Below are positions 45,901 through 54,150 of a stretch of DNA of 64,000 nucleotides, in pieces; the first letter of the stretch is position 1; every line of letters begins with the position of its first letter. This stretch comes from Candidatus Sericytochromatia bacterium (GTDB lineage: Bacteria; Cyanobacteriota; Sericytochromatia; S15B-MN24; JAQBPE01). Under the pieces are notes generated by a model, which saw only the letters and a list, made by a program, of their open reading frames with translations, made no database searches and was not told the DNA's origin. The stretch covers positions 19,226-83,225 of the forward strand of contig JAYKJB010000067.1 of the NCBI GenBank assembly GCA_035285325.1, in the 5' to 3' direction. Made by a program: the position numbers and the translations under genes.

Positions 45901-46171
45901 GCAGCCACACTCCCACGCACGCCTCGTGCATCTGGAAACGTCACATTATCCATGAATGCTTGTCTGGGGGCAATGCGTCGCGGCGTCGGTGGGTGTGGGG
46001 CCCCTCGGGGCGTGACCTCGGCAGCCGTCCCGCGGGGACAGGATGGGCGCGTGAGGCTGGTACCGGGGGCCCGCCTTGGGATTCTCGGGTGGTTCCGCCG
46101 GTTGGCGGGGAGGCCCGAACGTGAGGCGGGTATAGGAGGCTCGCCCCGGCGCGTGGGTGACGCGAGCGTTT

Positions 46172-48190
46172 ATGCCCCTCACTGCTTCCAAACCGCTTGT
46201 CTGGCTCATCGAAGAGGCAACGCCCGACGTGGCGTTGCTGATGCATCAGATCGAGCGTACGGCGGTCGGGCAAGCGCAGGTGCGGCGAGTCTCCTACGCC
46301 GAGGCCCTGCGGGATCTGCCGCGCGAGGCGGCCAGCGGCCCCCTCGCGACCATCGTCGTTTTTTCCGTGCCGTGCCTGCTCAACCTCGCCTCGCTGGTGA
46401 AGGCGCTGCCGATGCCCCATCCGCGCCTGTGTTTTTGGCCGCCCAACTTTGAGGCTCTGTCTGGCTTGCGAGCGGGGCAGCGGTGGGCCCCGGCGGTCTG
46501 CGCGGTGGCGCGCCATGCCGGAGAGGCCGCTGTGCTGGCCTCGGCCGGCCTGCGTCCCGAGTCGATCCTGCCCATGCAAGGGGAAATCGTGCCGGGGGCG
46601 CTGCCGGATACGCTGCCGGCCTCAGGGCGGCCTCTGCGGGTCGGATTTGCCTGGTACAACCTGGCGCCGCCGCAGCGCGAGGCGATCGCGCTGGAACTGG
46701 CGCGCTGGCTCCAGCGCGTGCCAGCCCGTTGTGAGTGGCACCTGTTCTGTCTGCCCGGGGATGAACCGCCTGATAGCTTGCCCGAGGGCGTGCGGGTCAG
46801 TGGGCTGACCGCGACGGCCGGTGCCGTGGCGGAGCCCTTGCCACTGGATGTTTGGCTGTCCGATCCCTGGTGGCCCGAGGCCTTTCCGCGCCCATGGATG
46901 GCTCCGGTCGTCCTGTCACTTTCACCCGGTGGCGTGATCGGCAAGCAGAATTGGGCTGAAACCCTGCAGTCGTTGATCGACCTGGGCGATCCGGACAGCT
47001 GGCAGGAAGATCTGCTCTGGAGCTGGTCCCATCAGCCGGTCTGGCGAGCGCTGCTGCGGTCGTCCGCCACGGAGGAAGAGTCCGCCGGCGAGGACACCGC
47101 CTCGGCTCAGCCCGCCCTGGATACGCTGGCTTCCGAACGGATGCGCTGGCATAACTGGCTGCAGCAGGCACGCCTGGCCTGGCCCCATCGCTTGCAGGAG
47201 GCGTCTTTCGACGTTGAGCTGGCCTATTACTTCTGGCTATACGACTATCGCGTGGAGGTCAGCTGGTGTCTGGATATGTGGCAGGCGCTGGCTTCGGCAC
47301 ACGGGCAAGAGCGGCACGCCTTGCTGATGGCCTTGAATGCGCTTCGACTCCATCACACCGGGGGATCCTGGTTGTTCAAACGTTTGCTGGCCCAGACCGG
47401 CCTCGGCCAGCGTTCGCAGCATCCCATGCGCCTGGGCAAGCGCTTCTGGTTGCGTTTCGCCTGGCGTTGTCCCTGGGTCCTGCTCAATTGCGCGCTGGTG
47501 CTCTGGCGGACGGGGCGCGACCCGGAGGCCGACCCGCTCGAGGTGGGGCGAGAGGTCGCGGCCGCGCTGCTTGCGACAGCTGGGGTCCAGATTCATCGTC
47601 GCAACGAGCCGGAACCCTTGCCGGATGTCCCGACCATCTATCTCGTGAGCCATCGTCACGGTGATCTGGACCCGTTCCTGTTGTTGCACACCCTGCCCGG
47701 GGCCCTGGCGGTGGTGGTGGGGCCGCGGGCCCAGCGCTGGCCGCTGATCAACCGGTTGACCTACTCTCCTTCGTTCGTGTTGACCGGTCGGGAGCGTGGC
47801 GTGGTGATTGCCGATGCCATCGCAGCGGTGCGCGCGCAGCGTGCCCTGGCGTTGTATCCGGAGGTCACGGAACCCAGCTATCTGGGCGAGGGGGCGCCGG
47901 TGCGCAGCGGTCTGCTCTGGATCGTGCAGGCCTTCGAGCAGTGTCAGGTCATTCCGGTGCTGCTCGACGATGCGTTCGAGCTGGGTCCGCGCGGCGGGCA
48001 GGTCGACCTCTGGTTCGGTCCCCCGATCGCGTGTACCCCGGAAACCAGTCACACGCTGCTGAACCGGGTGCGCATGTTCTTCCATCGCCACGTCAGGCGC
48101 AGCAATCAGCTGGATGCGCCGGACCTGAGGCCGCGTACGCCGACGGGGGAATTTCCCGCTCCCGAACCGCTGGTCTCGGAGCTTTCCTGA
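46172..48190 (+). CDS. Large protein with divergent PlsC-like acyltransferase domain
   Basis: The 672-residue protein has an N-terminal half I do not recognise (about 1-400) and a C-terminal PlsC-like domain (about 460-640). The first acyltransferase box reads SHRHGDLDP (H494, H496, D500) instead of the usual HxxxxD, with a one-residue shift. The third box reads YPEVTEPS (E564) in place of FPEGTRS. VIPVLL is the fourth box. It may transfer an acyl chain to a lipid or be an inactive relative. The start is not firm: a GTG at 46157 is in frame and neither has a clear ribosome site. Confidence 0.7.
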   Translation: MPLTASKPLVWLIEEATPDVALLMHQIERTAVGQAQVRRVSYAEALRDLPREAASGPLATIVVFSVPCLLNLASLVKALPMPHPRLCFWPPNFEALSGLRAGQRWAPAVCAVARHAGEAAVLASAGLRPESILPMQGEIVPGALPDTLPASGRPLRVGFAWYNLAPPQREAIALELARWLQRVPARCEWHLFCLPGDEPPDSLPEGVRVSGLTATAGAVAEPLPLDVWLSDPWWPEAFPRPWMAPVVLSLSPGGVIGKQNWAETLQSLIDLGDPDSWQEDLLWSWSHQPVWRALLRSSATEEESAGEDTASAQPALDTLASERMRWHNWLQQARLAWPHRLQEASFDVELAYYFWLYDYRVEVSWCLDMWQALASAHGQERHALLMALNALRLHHTGGSWLFKRLLAQTGLGQRSQHPMRLGKRFWLRFAWRCPWVLLNCALVLWRTGRDPEADPLEVGREVAAALLATAGVQIHRRNEPEPLPDVPTIYLVSHRHGDLDPFLLLHTLPGALAVVVGPRAQRWPLINRLTYSPSFVLTGRERGVVIADAIAAVRAQRALALYPEVTEPSYLGEGAPVRSGLLWIVQAFEQCQVIPVLLDDAFELGPRGGQVDLWFGPPIACTPETSHTLLNRVRMFFHRHVRRSNQLDAPDLRPRTPTGEFPAPEPLVSELS

Positions 48191-48263
48191 CGGGCCTTTG
48201 AGCATCGCGGGCGTGGGCCCCGTTGAGCGAGGGTTCGGTCATCTCCTGTCAGGGGCAGCGGCG

Positions 48264-48299
48264 AAATAAAAGGCCCGTGTCGCAACCGCGGCACGGGCC
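48264..48299 (-). terminator. Strong intrinsic terminator of the vWD/EF-hand gene
   Basis: On the minus strand GGCCCGTGCCGC (48299-48288) pairs with GCGACACGGGCC (48283-48272), with one mismatch, and is followed by TTTTATTT. It lies 21 bases after the stop at 48321. Confidence 0.85.
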
Positions 48300-48320
48300 C
48301 TGATAGGCTTGGAGCGGATC

Positions 48321-50381
48321 CTAAGCTTGCGCTGCCGGAGCAGTGGCCGCCGGAGCAGTGGCCGCCGGAGCGGTGGCCGCCGGAGCGGTGTCTGCCGGAG
48401 CGGTGTCTGCCGGAGCGGCTGGCGCGGCCGGTGCCGCAGCTGCCTGCAGCGAGGCGATCTGCTTGAGGTATTCAGCCAGTTCCGCCGCCCGAGCTTCCGC
48501 CCGCTTCTTGGCCTGGTCTTCCAGGAACTTCGCCTCGCTCAGTTCGGTGATGCCGTTCAAATTGAGACCTTCCAGTTCCTTGCCGTCGAGGGTGCCGTCC
48601 TTGTTGAGGTCGCGCTTGGCGAAATCGGCCTTGTCGGCCGCCTGGGCGTCGGTCTCGTGCTTGGCACGGAAGGCCTTGTACTCGTCGAGCGTGACTTTCG
48701 TGGCGTTGGGGAAGGCCTTCTTGTAGTCTTCCGGGATTTCGGTGCCCGTCAGGGCGCCGTTGCCGGTGATGTCACGCGCCTTGAATTCGGCTTCGACGTC
48801 GGCCGTCTGCTTGCCGGGATCGAGGCCAGGCTTGTCAGCCGGCGCACCTCCGAGGTCCTTCCAGCGGTCCTGGCGACGCGCTTCTGACTTGGCGGCGATG
48901 AACTCCATATCCGACACGACGCCGTCGTTGTCGCGATCCATTTTCTTCAGCTCTTCCGTCAGCTCCTTGCCGTCGAGGTTGAAATCCTGATTGAGGTCGA
49001 GCTTCTTGAAGGCCTCCTTGTCGGCGTTCACGGCAGCCTCTTCCGCTTGCTTGCGGAAGGCCATGACTTCCTCCTTGGTGGCCGAGGTCTTGTTCGGGTT
49101 GGCGGCCTTGAAGTCAGCCGGGATTTCATTGCCTTCCAGCTTGCCGTCCTTGTTGGCGTCGCGCTGGGCGAATTCCTTCTCGAAGTCGGCCGTCACGGCG
49201 TCAGGGCCATTGGCCCCGCCTCCGCCAGGCGCTTCCTTGAAGAGGCTCTCACCCGGCTTGGCGCGCCACTCGTCGATGAACTTCTTGAGGGCGGCCGGAT
49301 CGTTCGGGGCGCCGACCGGCTTGTCGCCCGTGCGGCCCATCAGCTCGTTGGCCTTGTCGGTGTCGGCATCGAAGTTGCCGAGCGAGCCGCGGATTTCACC
49401 GTCCTTGCGGTTCGGGCCGATTTCGCCCTTGACGTCGATGTAGTTGTCGCGCTGGATGACCTCGACCTTGTCGCCGGCCTTGGTGGTGATGGTGACCCCG
49501 TTCTTGTTGCCGGTGACCTTGCCGCCATCGGGCAGGTCGAGCGATTCGCCTTCCTTCAGCGTCTTCGGCTGACCGTTGACCGTCAGCGTCTTGCTCAGGC
49601 CGTCGTAGGTGACCACGTCCTTGCCGGACTTGACGGCGGCCGCGTGGTTGACCGTCGCATTGGGCCAACGGCCGCTCTTGTCCTTGCCCTGGGTGGTCTG
49701 CAGCTCGAAGTCACCCGAGGCGCTGCGGGCCTTGATGAAGGTGCCTTCTTCCATGTTGTCGAACTTGGCGCCGTCGCCGCTGGTCTCGTGAGGGTCACCG
49801 ACGCTGCTGAAGGTCTTGCCCTGGACGGCCTTGTCCCCCACCGCCCAGGTGGGCGACGACGCGGGCGAGGTCGACTCGGTGGGCGAGCTGGAATCGCTGG
49901 ACGAACCGGAACCCGTGGTGGAACCCGATTCCGAGGTGGAGCCGGTGGTCGTGGTCGGGGCCGTCGTGGTGGTGCCGGTGGTCGTCGTGGAGCCAGCGCC
50001 GCCTGCGGGGTCCTTGGCTTCCGTCGTGGTGGTCGCGCCCGCCTTGGGGCTTTCAGCGAATTTCGCCTTCACGTCGTCGATAATTTTCTGCTCACCTTCG
50101 GAGATCGCCCCGTCCTTCTTGAAGGCTTCCTGGATGATGTCGAGCGCCCGCTGCTCCGCTTCGTCGATGTTATCTTGCGGAGCGGCTTGCGTCGTCGCCG
50201 TGGTGGCCTTGACGTCGTTCTTGTCACCGGCGGGCGCCGCCGTGGTCGCGGTGGCGGCAGTATTGGCCGTCTGAGTGGCGGTCGTGTTCGCGGTGGCGGC
50301 AGTATCGGCCGGCTTGGCCGTCTGAGTGGCAGCCGTGTTCGCGGCAGTCGTGGTCGTCAGCTTGGGGGTGATATCCGTCAT
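48321..50381 (-). CDS. Von Willebrand D-like domain plus EF-hand repeats, no Sec signal
   Basis: The 686-residue protein starts with a Thr/Ala/Gln-rich stretch (MTDITPKLTTTTAANTA) and a helix (about 75-105). A vWD-like domain (about 190-340) opens with VGDPHETSGDGAKFD and closes with RGSLGNFDADTDKANELM. The GDPH site (G195-H198) is where some animal vWD proteins break between Asp and Pro. Five EF-hand loops follow, e.g. DANKDGKLEGNE, DRDNDGVVSDME and DLNKDGTLDGKE. The tail is made of APADT/APAAT repeats. TTTTGGAGGAAA fixes the ATG. It is probably a calcium-binding exported protein by a non-Sec route. Confidence 0.82.
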   Translation of the reverse strand: MTDITPKLTTTTAANTAATQTAKPADTAATANTTATQTANTAATATTAAPAGDKNDVKATTATTQAAPQDNIDEAEQRALDIIQEAFKKDGAISEGEQKIIDDVKAKFAESPKAGATTTTEAKDPAGGAGSTTTTGTTTTAPTTTTGSTSESGSTTGSGSSSDSSSPTESTSPASSPTWAVGDKAVQGKTFSSVGDPHETSGDGAKFDNMEEGTFIKARSASGDFELQTTQGKDKSGRWPNATVNHAAAVKSGKDVVTYDGLSKTLTVNGQPKTLKEGESLDLPDGGKVTGNKNGVTITTKAGDKVEVIQRDNYIDVKGEIGPNRKDGEIRGSLGNFDADTDKANELMGRTGDKPVGAPNDPAALKKFIDEWRAKPGESLFKEAPGGGGANGPDAVTADFEKEFAQRDANKDGKLEGNEIPADFKAANPNKTSATKEEVMAFRKQAEEAAVNADKEAFKKLDLNQDFNLDGKELTEELKKMDRDNDGVVSDMEFIAAKSEARRQDRWKDLGGAPADKPGLDPGKQTADVEAEFKARDITGNGALTGTEIPEDYKKAFPNATKVTLDEYKAFRAKHETDAQAADKADFAKRDLNKDGTLDGKELEGLNLNGITELSEAKFLEDQAKKRAEARAAELAEYLKQIASLQAAAAPAAPAAPADTAPADTAPAATAPAATAPAATAPAAQA
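48334..48420 (-). repeat. 15-base coding tandem repeats
   Basis: The unit gccggagcRgtggcc or gccggagcggtgtct repeats five times and part of a sixth at 48334-48420, encoding the five-residue APADT/APAAT tail repeats. Slippage could change the number of copies. Confidence 0.85.
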
Positions 50382-50466
50382 CGCGTGTTTCCTCCAAAAT
50401 CCAATCGTCGGGCGCTGTGTACCCTCCTTCTCGGGGGAGCCGCCCAGGTGACTGCGGTTTTTAATG

Positions 50467-50478
50467 AAAAGCAAGCAA
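50467..50478 (-). promoter_or_regulatory. Shared upstream element (TTGCTTGCTTTT), second copy
   Basis: The minus strand reads TTGCTTGCTTTT with TTAAAAACC shortly after it, 86-97 bases before the vWD/EF-hand start. It is the same 12-mer as at 29216-29227, at nearly the same distance from the start. Confidence 0.45.
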
Positions 50479-50565
50479 TATGCGGAATTTCTTTGATGAT
50501 CCGAAATGGACCCTTTAAAAACTTAATACAACTGAAACAAATGCCCACTCGCGGGCGGGCCCGCC

Positions 50566-50889
50566 TCAAACGTCAGGCAGATCAATCTCGTCCAGGTCGA
50601 CCTGTCCTTGAACCAGGCGCGGGGCTTGCAGGGTGAGGCCCCGCTGTTGCAGGAAGTCCGCGATCTGCCGCGTTTCACCGTCGGTGAGGATGCCGTCGGC
50701 GGCGATCGCCTGGATCAGGCGCAGGAAGGCCTGCTGATTCAGCTGGCTGGCAGGCTGGCCATTGGCGGCCTGAAACAGGCGGCCATCCAGCTTGAGGGCT
50801 TGTGCGAAGCCGATGCGCCGGGCCGTGGCGATCCGCAACGCCTCGGCGAATAGCTGGTTGATGGCAGGAATTTCGGGATCGAACGACAT
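50566..50889 (-). CDS. Small hypothetical helical protein
   Basis: The 107-residue protein is helical throughout (PEIPAINQLFAEALRIATAR, AFLRLIQAIAADGILTDGETRQIADF). The segment AADGILTDGETRQI resembles the N-terminal KDGAISEGEQKII of the vWD/EF-hand protein downstream, a pattern also seen in TerB-like folds. It lies six bases after the helicase stop and may be the second gene of that transcription unit. No family is assigned. Confidence 0.6.
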   Translation of the reverse strand: MSFDPEIPAINQLFAEALRIATARRIGFAQALKLDGRLFQAANGQPASQLNQQAFLRLIQAIAADGILTDGETRQIADFLQQRGLTLQAPRLVQGQVDLDEIDLPDV

Positions 50890-50895
50890 CGCTGG

Positions 50896-53232
50896 TTACT
50901 CCAGGCGGGTGAGCGCGGCGAAACGAGGGTCGAGGATCTTCTGCCCCAACCCGGGAAATGAAACGGCCAGCGTGGCTTGTTCCCCCTCCCCGATCACGCG
51001 CGCGACCACGCCCTCGCCGAACCGATCGTGGCGGACTCGGTGACCGACCTCGAAACGTTCGACGCGACCGACTTGAGGCCCTGGCCCGCTGCGTGCCGAC
51101 GGACGCCTGGCAGGTTCAGCCACGTCCCAATCTTGCATCCACGTCACCTCGCTCTCGCGAGGGGCCCGCGGTGCCGAACGCAGGGGGCGGTCGCTGGCTG
51201 GGCGGGGCGGCGCCGAGGTTTGCTGGAGCCGGGCCTGCATCTTGAGCAAGGGGGAGACGGTGTGGTTGAGCAGTAGCGGCGGTAGCTCCGACAGAAAGCG
51301 ACTGGCGATCGCCCGGCCCGTCTCGCCGAAGACCGTGCGCTGGTGGGCCCGCGAGATGGTCAGCAGGGTCTTGGCGCGCGTGATGCCCACGTAGGCCAGG
51401 CGACGCTCCTCTTCCAGCTGGTCCGGATCATCCAGCGAGCGCCGGTGCGGGAAGATGCCTTCTTCCAACCCGACCAGAAACACCACCGGAAACTCCAGTC
51501 CTTTGGCCGCATGCAGCGTCATCAGGGTCACGCGCTCGACCTCATTCTCGCCGCGCGTGTCTTGATCGGAGAGCAGCATCAGGTGGGTCAGGAAGGCCCC
51601 CAGACTCCGATCGTCGCTGTTCTGCACGAAGTCGGTGGCCACGTTGACCAGTTCGGCCACGTTGTCGAGGCGGGCCAGCGCATCATCCGTGCCCTCCTCG
51701 AGCAAGGCCCGCGAGTAGCCGCTTTCTTCCGCCACGCGCTTCACGAGATCGGGCACGGCGAGTTGCCCGGCCTCGCGGTGCAGGCCCATGATCCAGGCCG
51801 CGAATTGAGCCACCTTGCTTGCGGTTTTCGCCGACAGGCCCTCGACGATCGGGGCGGGCTGGCAGAGCAGGCTCAATACCGGCAGCTCGCGCTGCCGAGC
51901 GGCCTCGACGACCCGGTCGATGCTGGTCTTGCCCAGGCCACGGCGCGGAGTGTTCACGACGCGCACAAAGGCCGTTTCGTCGGCGGGGTTGTGAATCAAG
52001 CGCAGGTAGCCGAGCAGATCCTTGATCTCTTTGCGCTCGTAAAAGCGAACGCCGCCAATCAGGCGATAGGGGGTGCCCCAGCGCATGAACAGCTCTTCCA
52101 GCGCCCGGGATTGGGCGTTGGTTCGATACAACACCGCAAAGTCGCTCAGCGGGCGAGCGGCACGGTGTTTGCGAATCTGCATCAACACGTATTCCGCCTC
52201 GTCTCGTTCGTCGAGCGCTTCATACACGGTGATCGGTTCGCCCGGAGGGTTCTGGGTCCAGAGATTCTTCTCGAAGCGTTGCGTGTTGTTGGCAATCAGC
52301 TGGTTGGCGGCTTGCAGGATCGTGCCGGTGGAACGGTAGTTCTCCTCCAGTTTGACCAGGGTCGCTTCCGGCCAGTCCTGCTGAAACTGGAGGATGATGC
52401 GGAAGTCGGCGTGGCGGAAAGAGTAGATGCTCTGGTCGACATCCCCCACCACGCAGAGGTTCCGGTGGGCGCCTGACAGCATCCGGATCAATTGATACTG
52501 GACCTGGTTGGTGTCCTGATACTCATCTACCAGAATGTAACGAAAGCGTTGCTGGTAGCGCGCAAGCACCTCCGGACAGGCCTGGAACAGCTGCACCGTC
52601 AGCAACAGCAGGTCATCGAAATCCAGCGCATTCTGGCGGGCCAGTTCCCGTTGATAGATCTCGTAAACGGCCGCGATGCGTTGCGCTTTGTAGTGGCGGG
52701 CCCGCTCGTGGGCCAGTTCGGGAGATTCCCCGCGGCTCTTGGCCGACGAGATCTGCTGGGCCAGGGCGCGAGGGGGATAGTCTTTCTCGTCCAGGCCAAG
52801 GTGCGCCAGGGCGCCCTTGATGCAGGCTGTCTGGTCCGACTCGTCGAAGATCACGAAGTTCGTTCCATAAGGGCTTCCGGGCAGGCGATCGAGGTCGAGG
52901 CGCAGGATCTTGCCGCACACGCTGTGAAAGGTGCCGACCCACATGCCTCGCACCATCCAGGGCTGATGCGCGAACAGGGGACCGGTCGGCAACTGGTGGC
53001 CGAGCAGCAAACCCAGGCGCTCGCGCAATTCGTTGGCGGCCTTGTTGGTGAAGGTCACCGCCAGGATCTCGTCCGGCTGGGCATAACCGTGCGACAGCAG
53101 GTAGGCGATCCGGTGGGTGATCACCTTGGTTTTTCCCGCCCCGGCGCCGGCCAGCACCAGCAACGGTCCGGCCACGTGCGACACCGCGCGGGCTTGCGGC
53201 GCATTGAGGCCTTCGAGCAGGGGGTTGGTCAC
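50896..53232 (-). CDS. pcrA: ATP-dependent DNA helicase, UvrD/PcrA family
   Basis: The 778-residue superfamily 1 helicase unwinds DNA 3'->5' in repair and plasmid or chromosome replication. All motifs are clear: I GAGAGKTK, Ia AVTFTNKAANELRERL, II DEYQDTN, III GDVDQSIYSFRHAD, IV ENYRSTGTILQAAN, V TLMTLHAAKGLEFPVVFLVG, VI ERRLAYVGITRAK. The C-terminal tail holds the KxG-type domain of PcrA (VGHRVRHDRFGEGVVARVIGEG). GGGGAG lies eight bases before the GTG at 53232; the open frame to 53283 lacks support. Length is normal for the family. Confidence 0.96.
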   Translation of the reverse strand: MTNPLLEGLNAPQARAVSHVAGPLLVLAGAGAGKTKVITHRIAYLLSHGYAQPDEILAVTFTNKAANELRERLGLLLGHQLPTGPLFAHQPWMVRGMWVGTFHSVCGKILRLDLDRLPGSPYGTNFVIFDESDQTACIKGALAHLGLDEKDYPPRALAQQISSAKSRGESPELAHERARHYKAQRIAAVYEIYQRELARQNALDFDDLLLLTVQLFQACPEVLARYQQRFRYILVDEYQDTNQVQYQLIRMLSGAHRNLCVVGDVDQSIYSFRHADFRIILQFQQDWPEATLVKLEENYRSTGTILQAANQLIANNTQRFEKNLWTQNPPGEPITVYEALDERDEAEYVLMQIRKHRAARPLSDFAVLYRTNAQSRALEELFMRWGTPYRLIGGVRFYERKEIKDLLGYLRLIHNPADETAFVRVVNTPRRGLGKTSIDRVVEAARQRELPVLSLLCQPAPIVEGLSAKTASKVAQFAAWIMGLHREAGQLAVPDLVKRVAEESGYSRALLEEGTDDALARLDNVAELVNVATDFVQNSDDRSLGAFLTHLMLLSDQDTRGENEVERVTLMTLHAAKGLEFPVVFLVGLEEGIFPHRRSLDDPDQLEEERRLAYVGITRAKTLLTISRAHQRTVFGETGRAIASRFLSELPPLLLNHTVSPLLKMQARLQQTSAPPRPASDRPLRSAPRAPRESEVTWMQDWDVAEPARRPSARSGPGPQVGRVERFEVGHRVRHDRFGEGVVARVIGEGEQATLAVSFPGLGQKILDPRFAALTRLE

Positions 53233-53423
53233 GCCGGTTCTCCCCTCGCGGCCCCTCCTGATGGCGAGGGGGCGCAAGTGCAAATGTCGGTGTCAGCCTC
53301 CGCGCATCGCCCGACGAGGCGGGGGGCGTGGCGATCATCTTAAGCGAGCCCGGGATCGTCCGTCCAGCGGCTGTAATCCGGGCGCTGTGCAGGTTGTCAC
53401 TGGAATTTCAGGCGACCGCGTGC

Positions 53424-53429
53424 TATCAT
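53424..53429 (+). promoter_or_regulatory. Extended -10 promoter of the DprA-like gene
   Basis: TGCTATCAT (TGN plus TATCAT) stands 133 bases before the ATG at 53562. A fitting -35 is not clear. Confidence 0.45.
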
Positions 53430-53561
53430 GTCCTCTGACCAATGCCGCCCTGACAGCGCGAAGCGGCCCAGTTGCCGAGCGCAGGCCGCGCGTGTGCTCG
53501 AGACGCGCGGGGAGCCCACCAGTCGTCGCCCTCTCCTGTCACGAAGGAACCTCGACCCGCC

Positions 53562-54074
53562 ATGGATGTCTCCAGCGTTTCCAATCTGCCGCTCTCGGTT
53601 GACGCCTTCATGCAGGAGCTGCAGACGATCCAGGCCACTGGCTCGAAGAAGGTCGCCATTCTGGGCAGTCGTCATCTGTCGCTGACCCATCAGCAACTGA
53701 TCGAAATGCTGGCCTATGCCTTGGTGTTGACGGGCAATCAGATCATCACCTCGGGCGCCGGAGGAACCAACGCCGCGGTGGTCAAGGGGGCCAGTCGGGC
53801 CAATCCTGGCAACCTGCTGGTGATCTTGCCGCAAACCATCTCGCAGCAGACCTCGGAGAGCCAGGAGTTGCTCGCCTCCTTGCCCACCATCCGGGAGCAT
53901 CCCGAACGGCGCTTGCTGACCCTCTCGCAGGCGTCGGCGATGTGCAACCAGGAAATCATCGAGAACTGCCAGCAGCTGATCTGCTTCCTGTATCACACGA
54001 GCCACACGCTTCAAGAGGCTGTTCGCTACGCGCAGGAAAACCACAAGGTCGTTACGACCTTCTACCTCGACTGA
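53562..54074 (+). CDS. DprA/SMF-like Rossmann protein of cyanobacterial type
   Basis: The 170-residue protein reads SKKVAILGSRHLSLTHQQLI, then LAYALVLTGNQIITSGAGGTNAAVVKGA, and ends KVVTTFYLD. It is the short 'DNA recombination-mediator protein A' annotated across cyanobacteria, a single SLOG/DprA-like Rossmann fold. True DprA loads RecA on single-stranded DNA; this short form may have another nucleotide-binding role. The ATG at 53562 fits the family length; the frame is open back to 53472. A hydrophobic protein gene follows after 76 bases. Confidence 0.85.
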   Translation: MDVSSVSNLPLSVDAFMQELQTIQATGSKKVAILGSRHLSLTHQQLIEMLAYALVLTGNQIITSGAGGTNAAVVKGASRANPGNLLVILPQTISQQTSESQELLASLPTIREHPERRLLTLSQASAMCNQEIIENCQQLICFLYHTSHTLQEAVRYAQENHKVVTTFYLD

Positions 54075-54150
54075 GCCGGGGCGCGCGGCACCGGTCGACC
54101 GGGAACCATCGGGCGCCCTTCGTCGGATTCTGCTCTTCCTGGGCGGGTTG

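Noticed and set aside
48334..48420. Repeat array considered as a CRISPR
   Set aside because: The units are 15 bases, contiguous without spacers and in frame with the coding sequence.
49047..50636. Long plus-strand open frame opposite the vWD/EF-hand gene
   Set aside because: Gly/Arg-rich antisense of a gene with EF-hand motifs, a strong ribosome site and a terminator.
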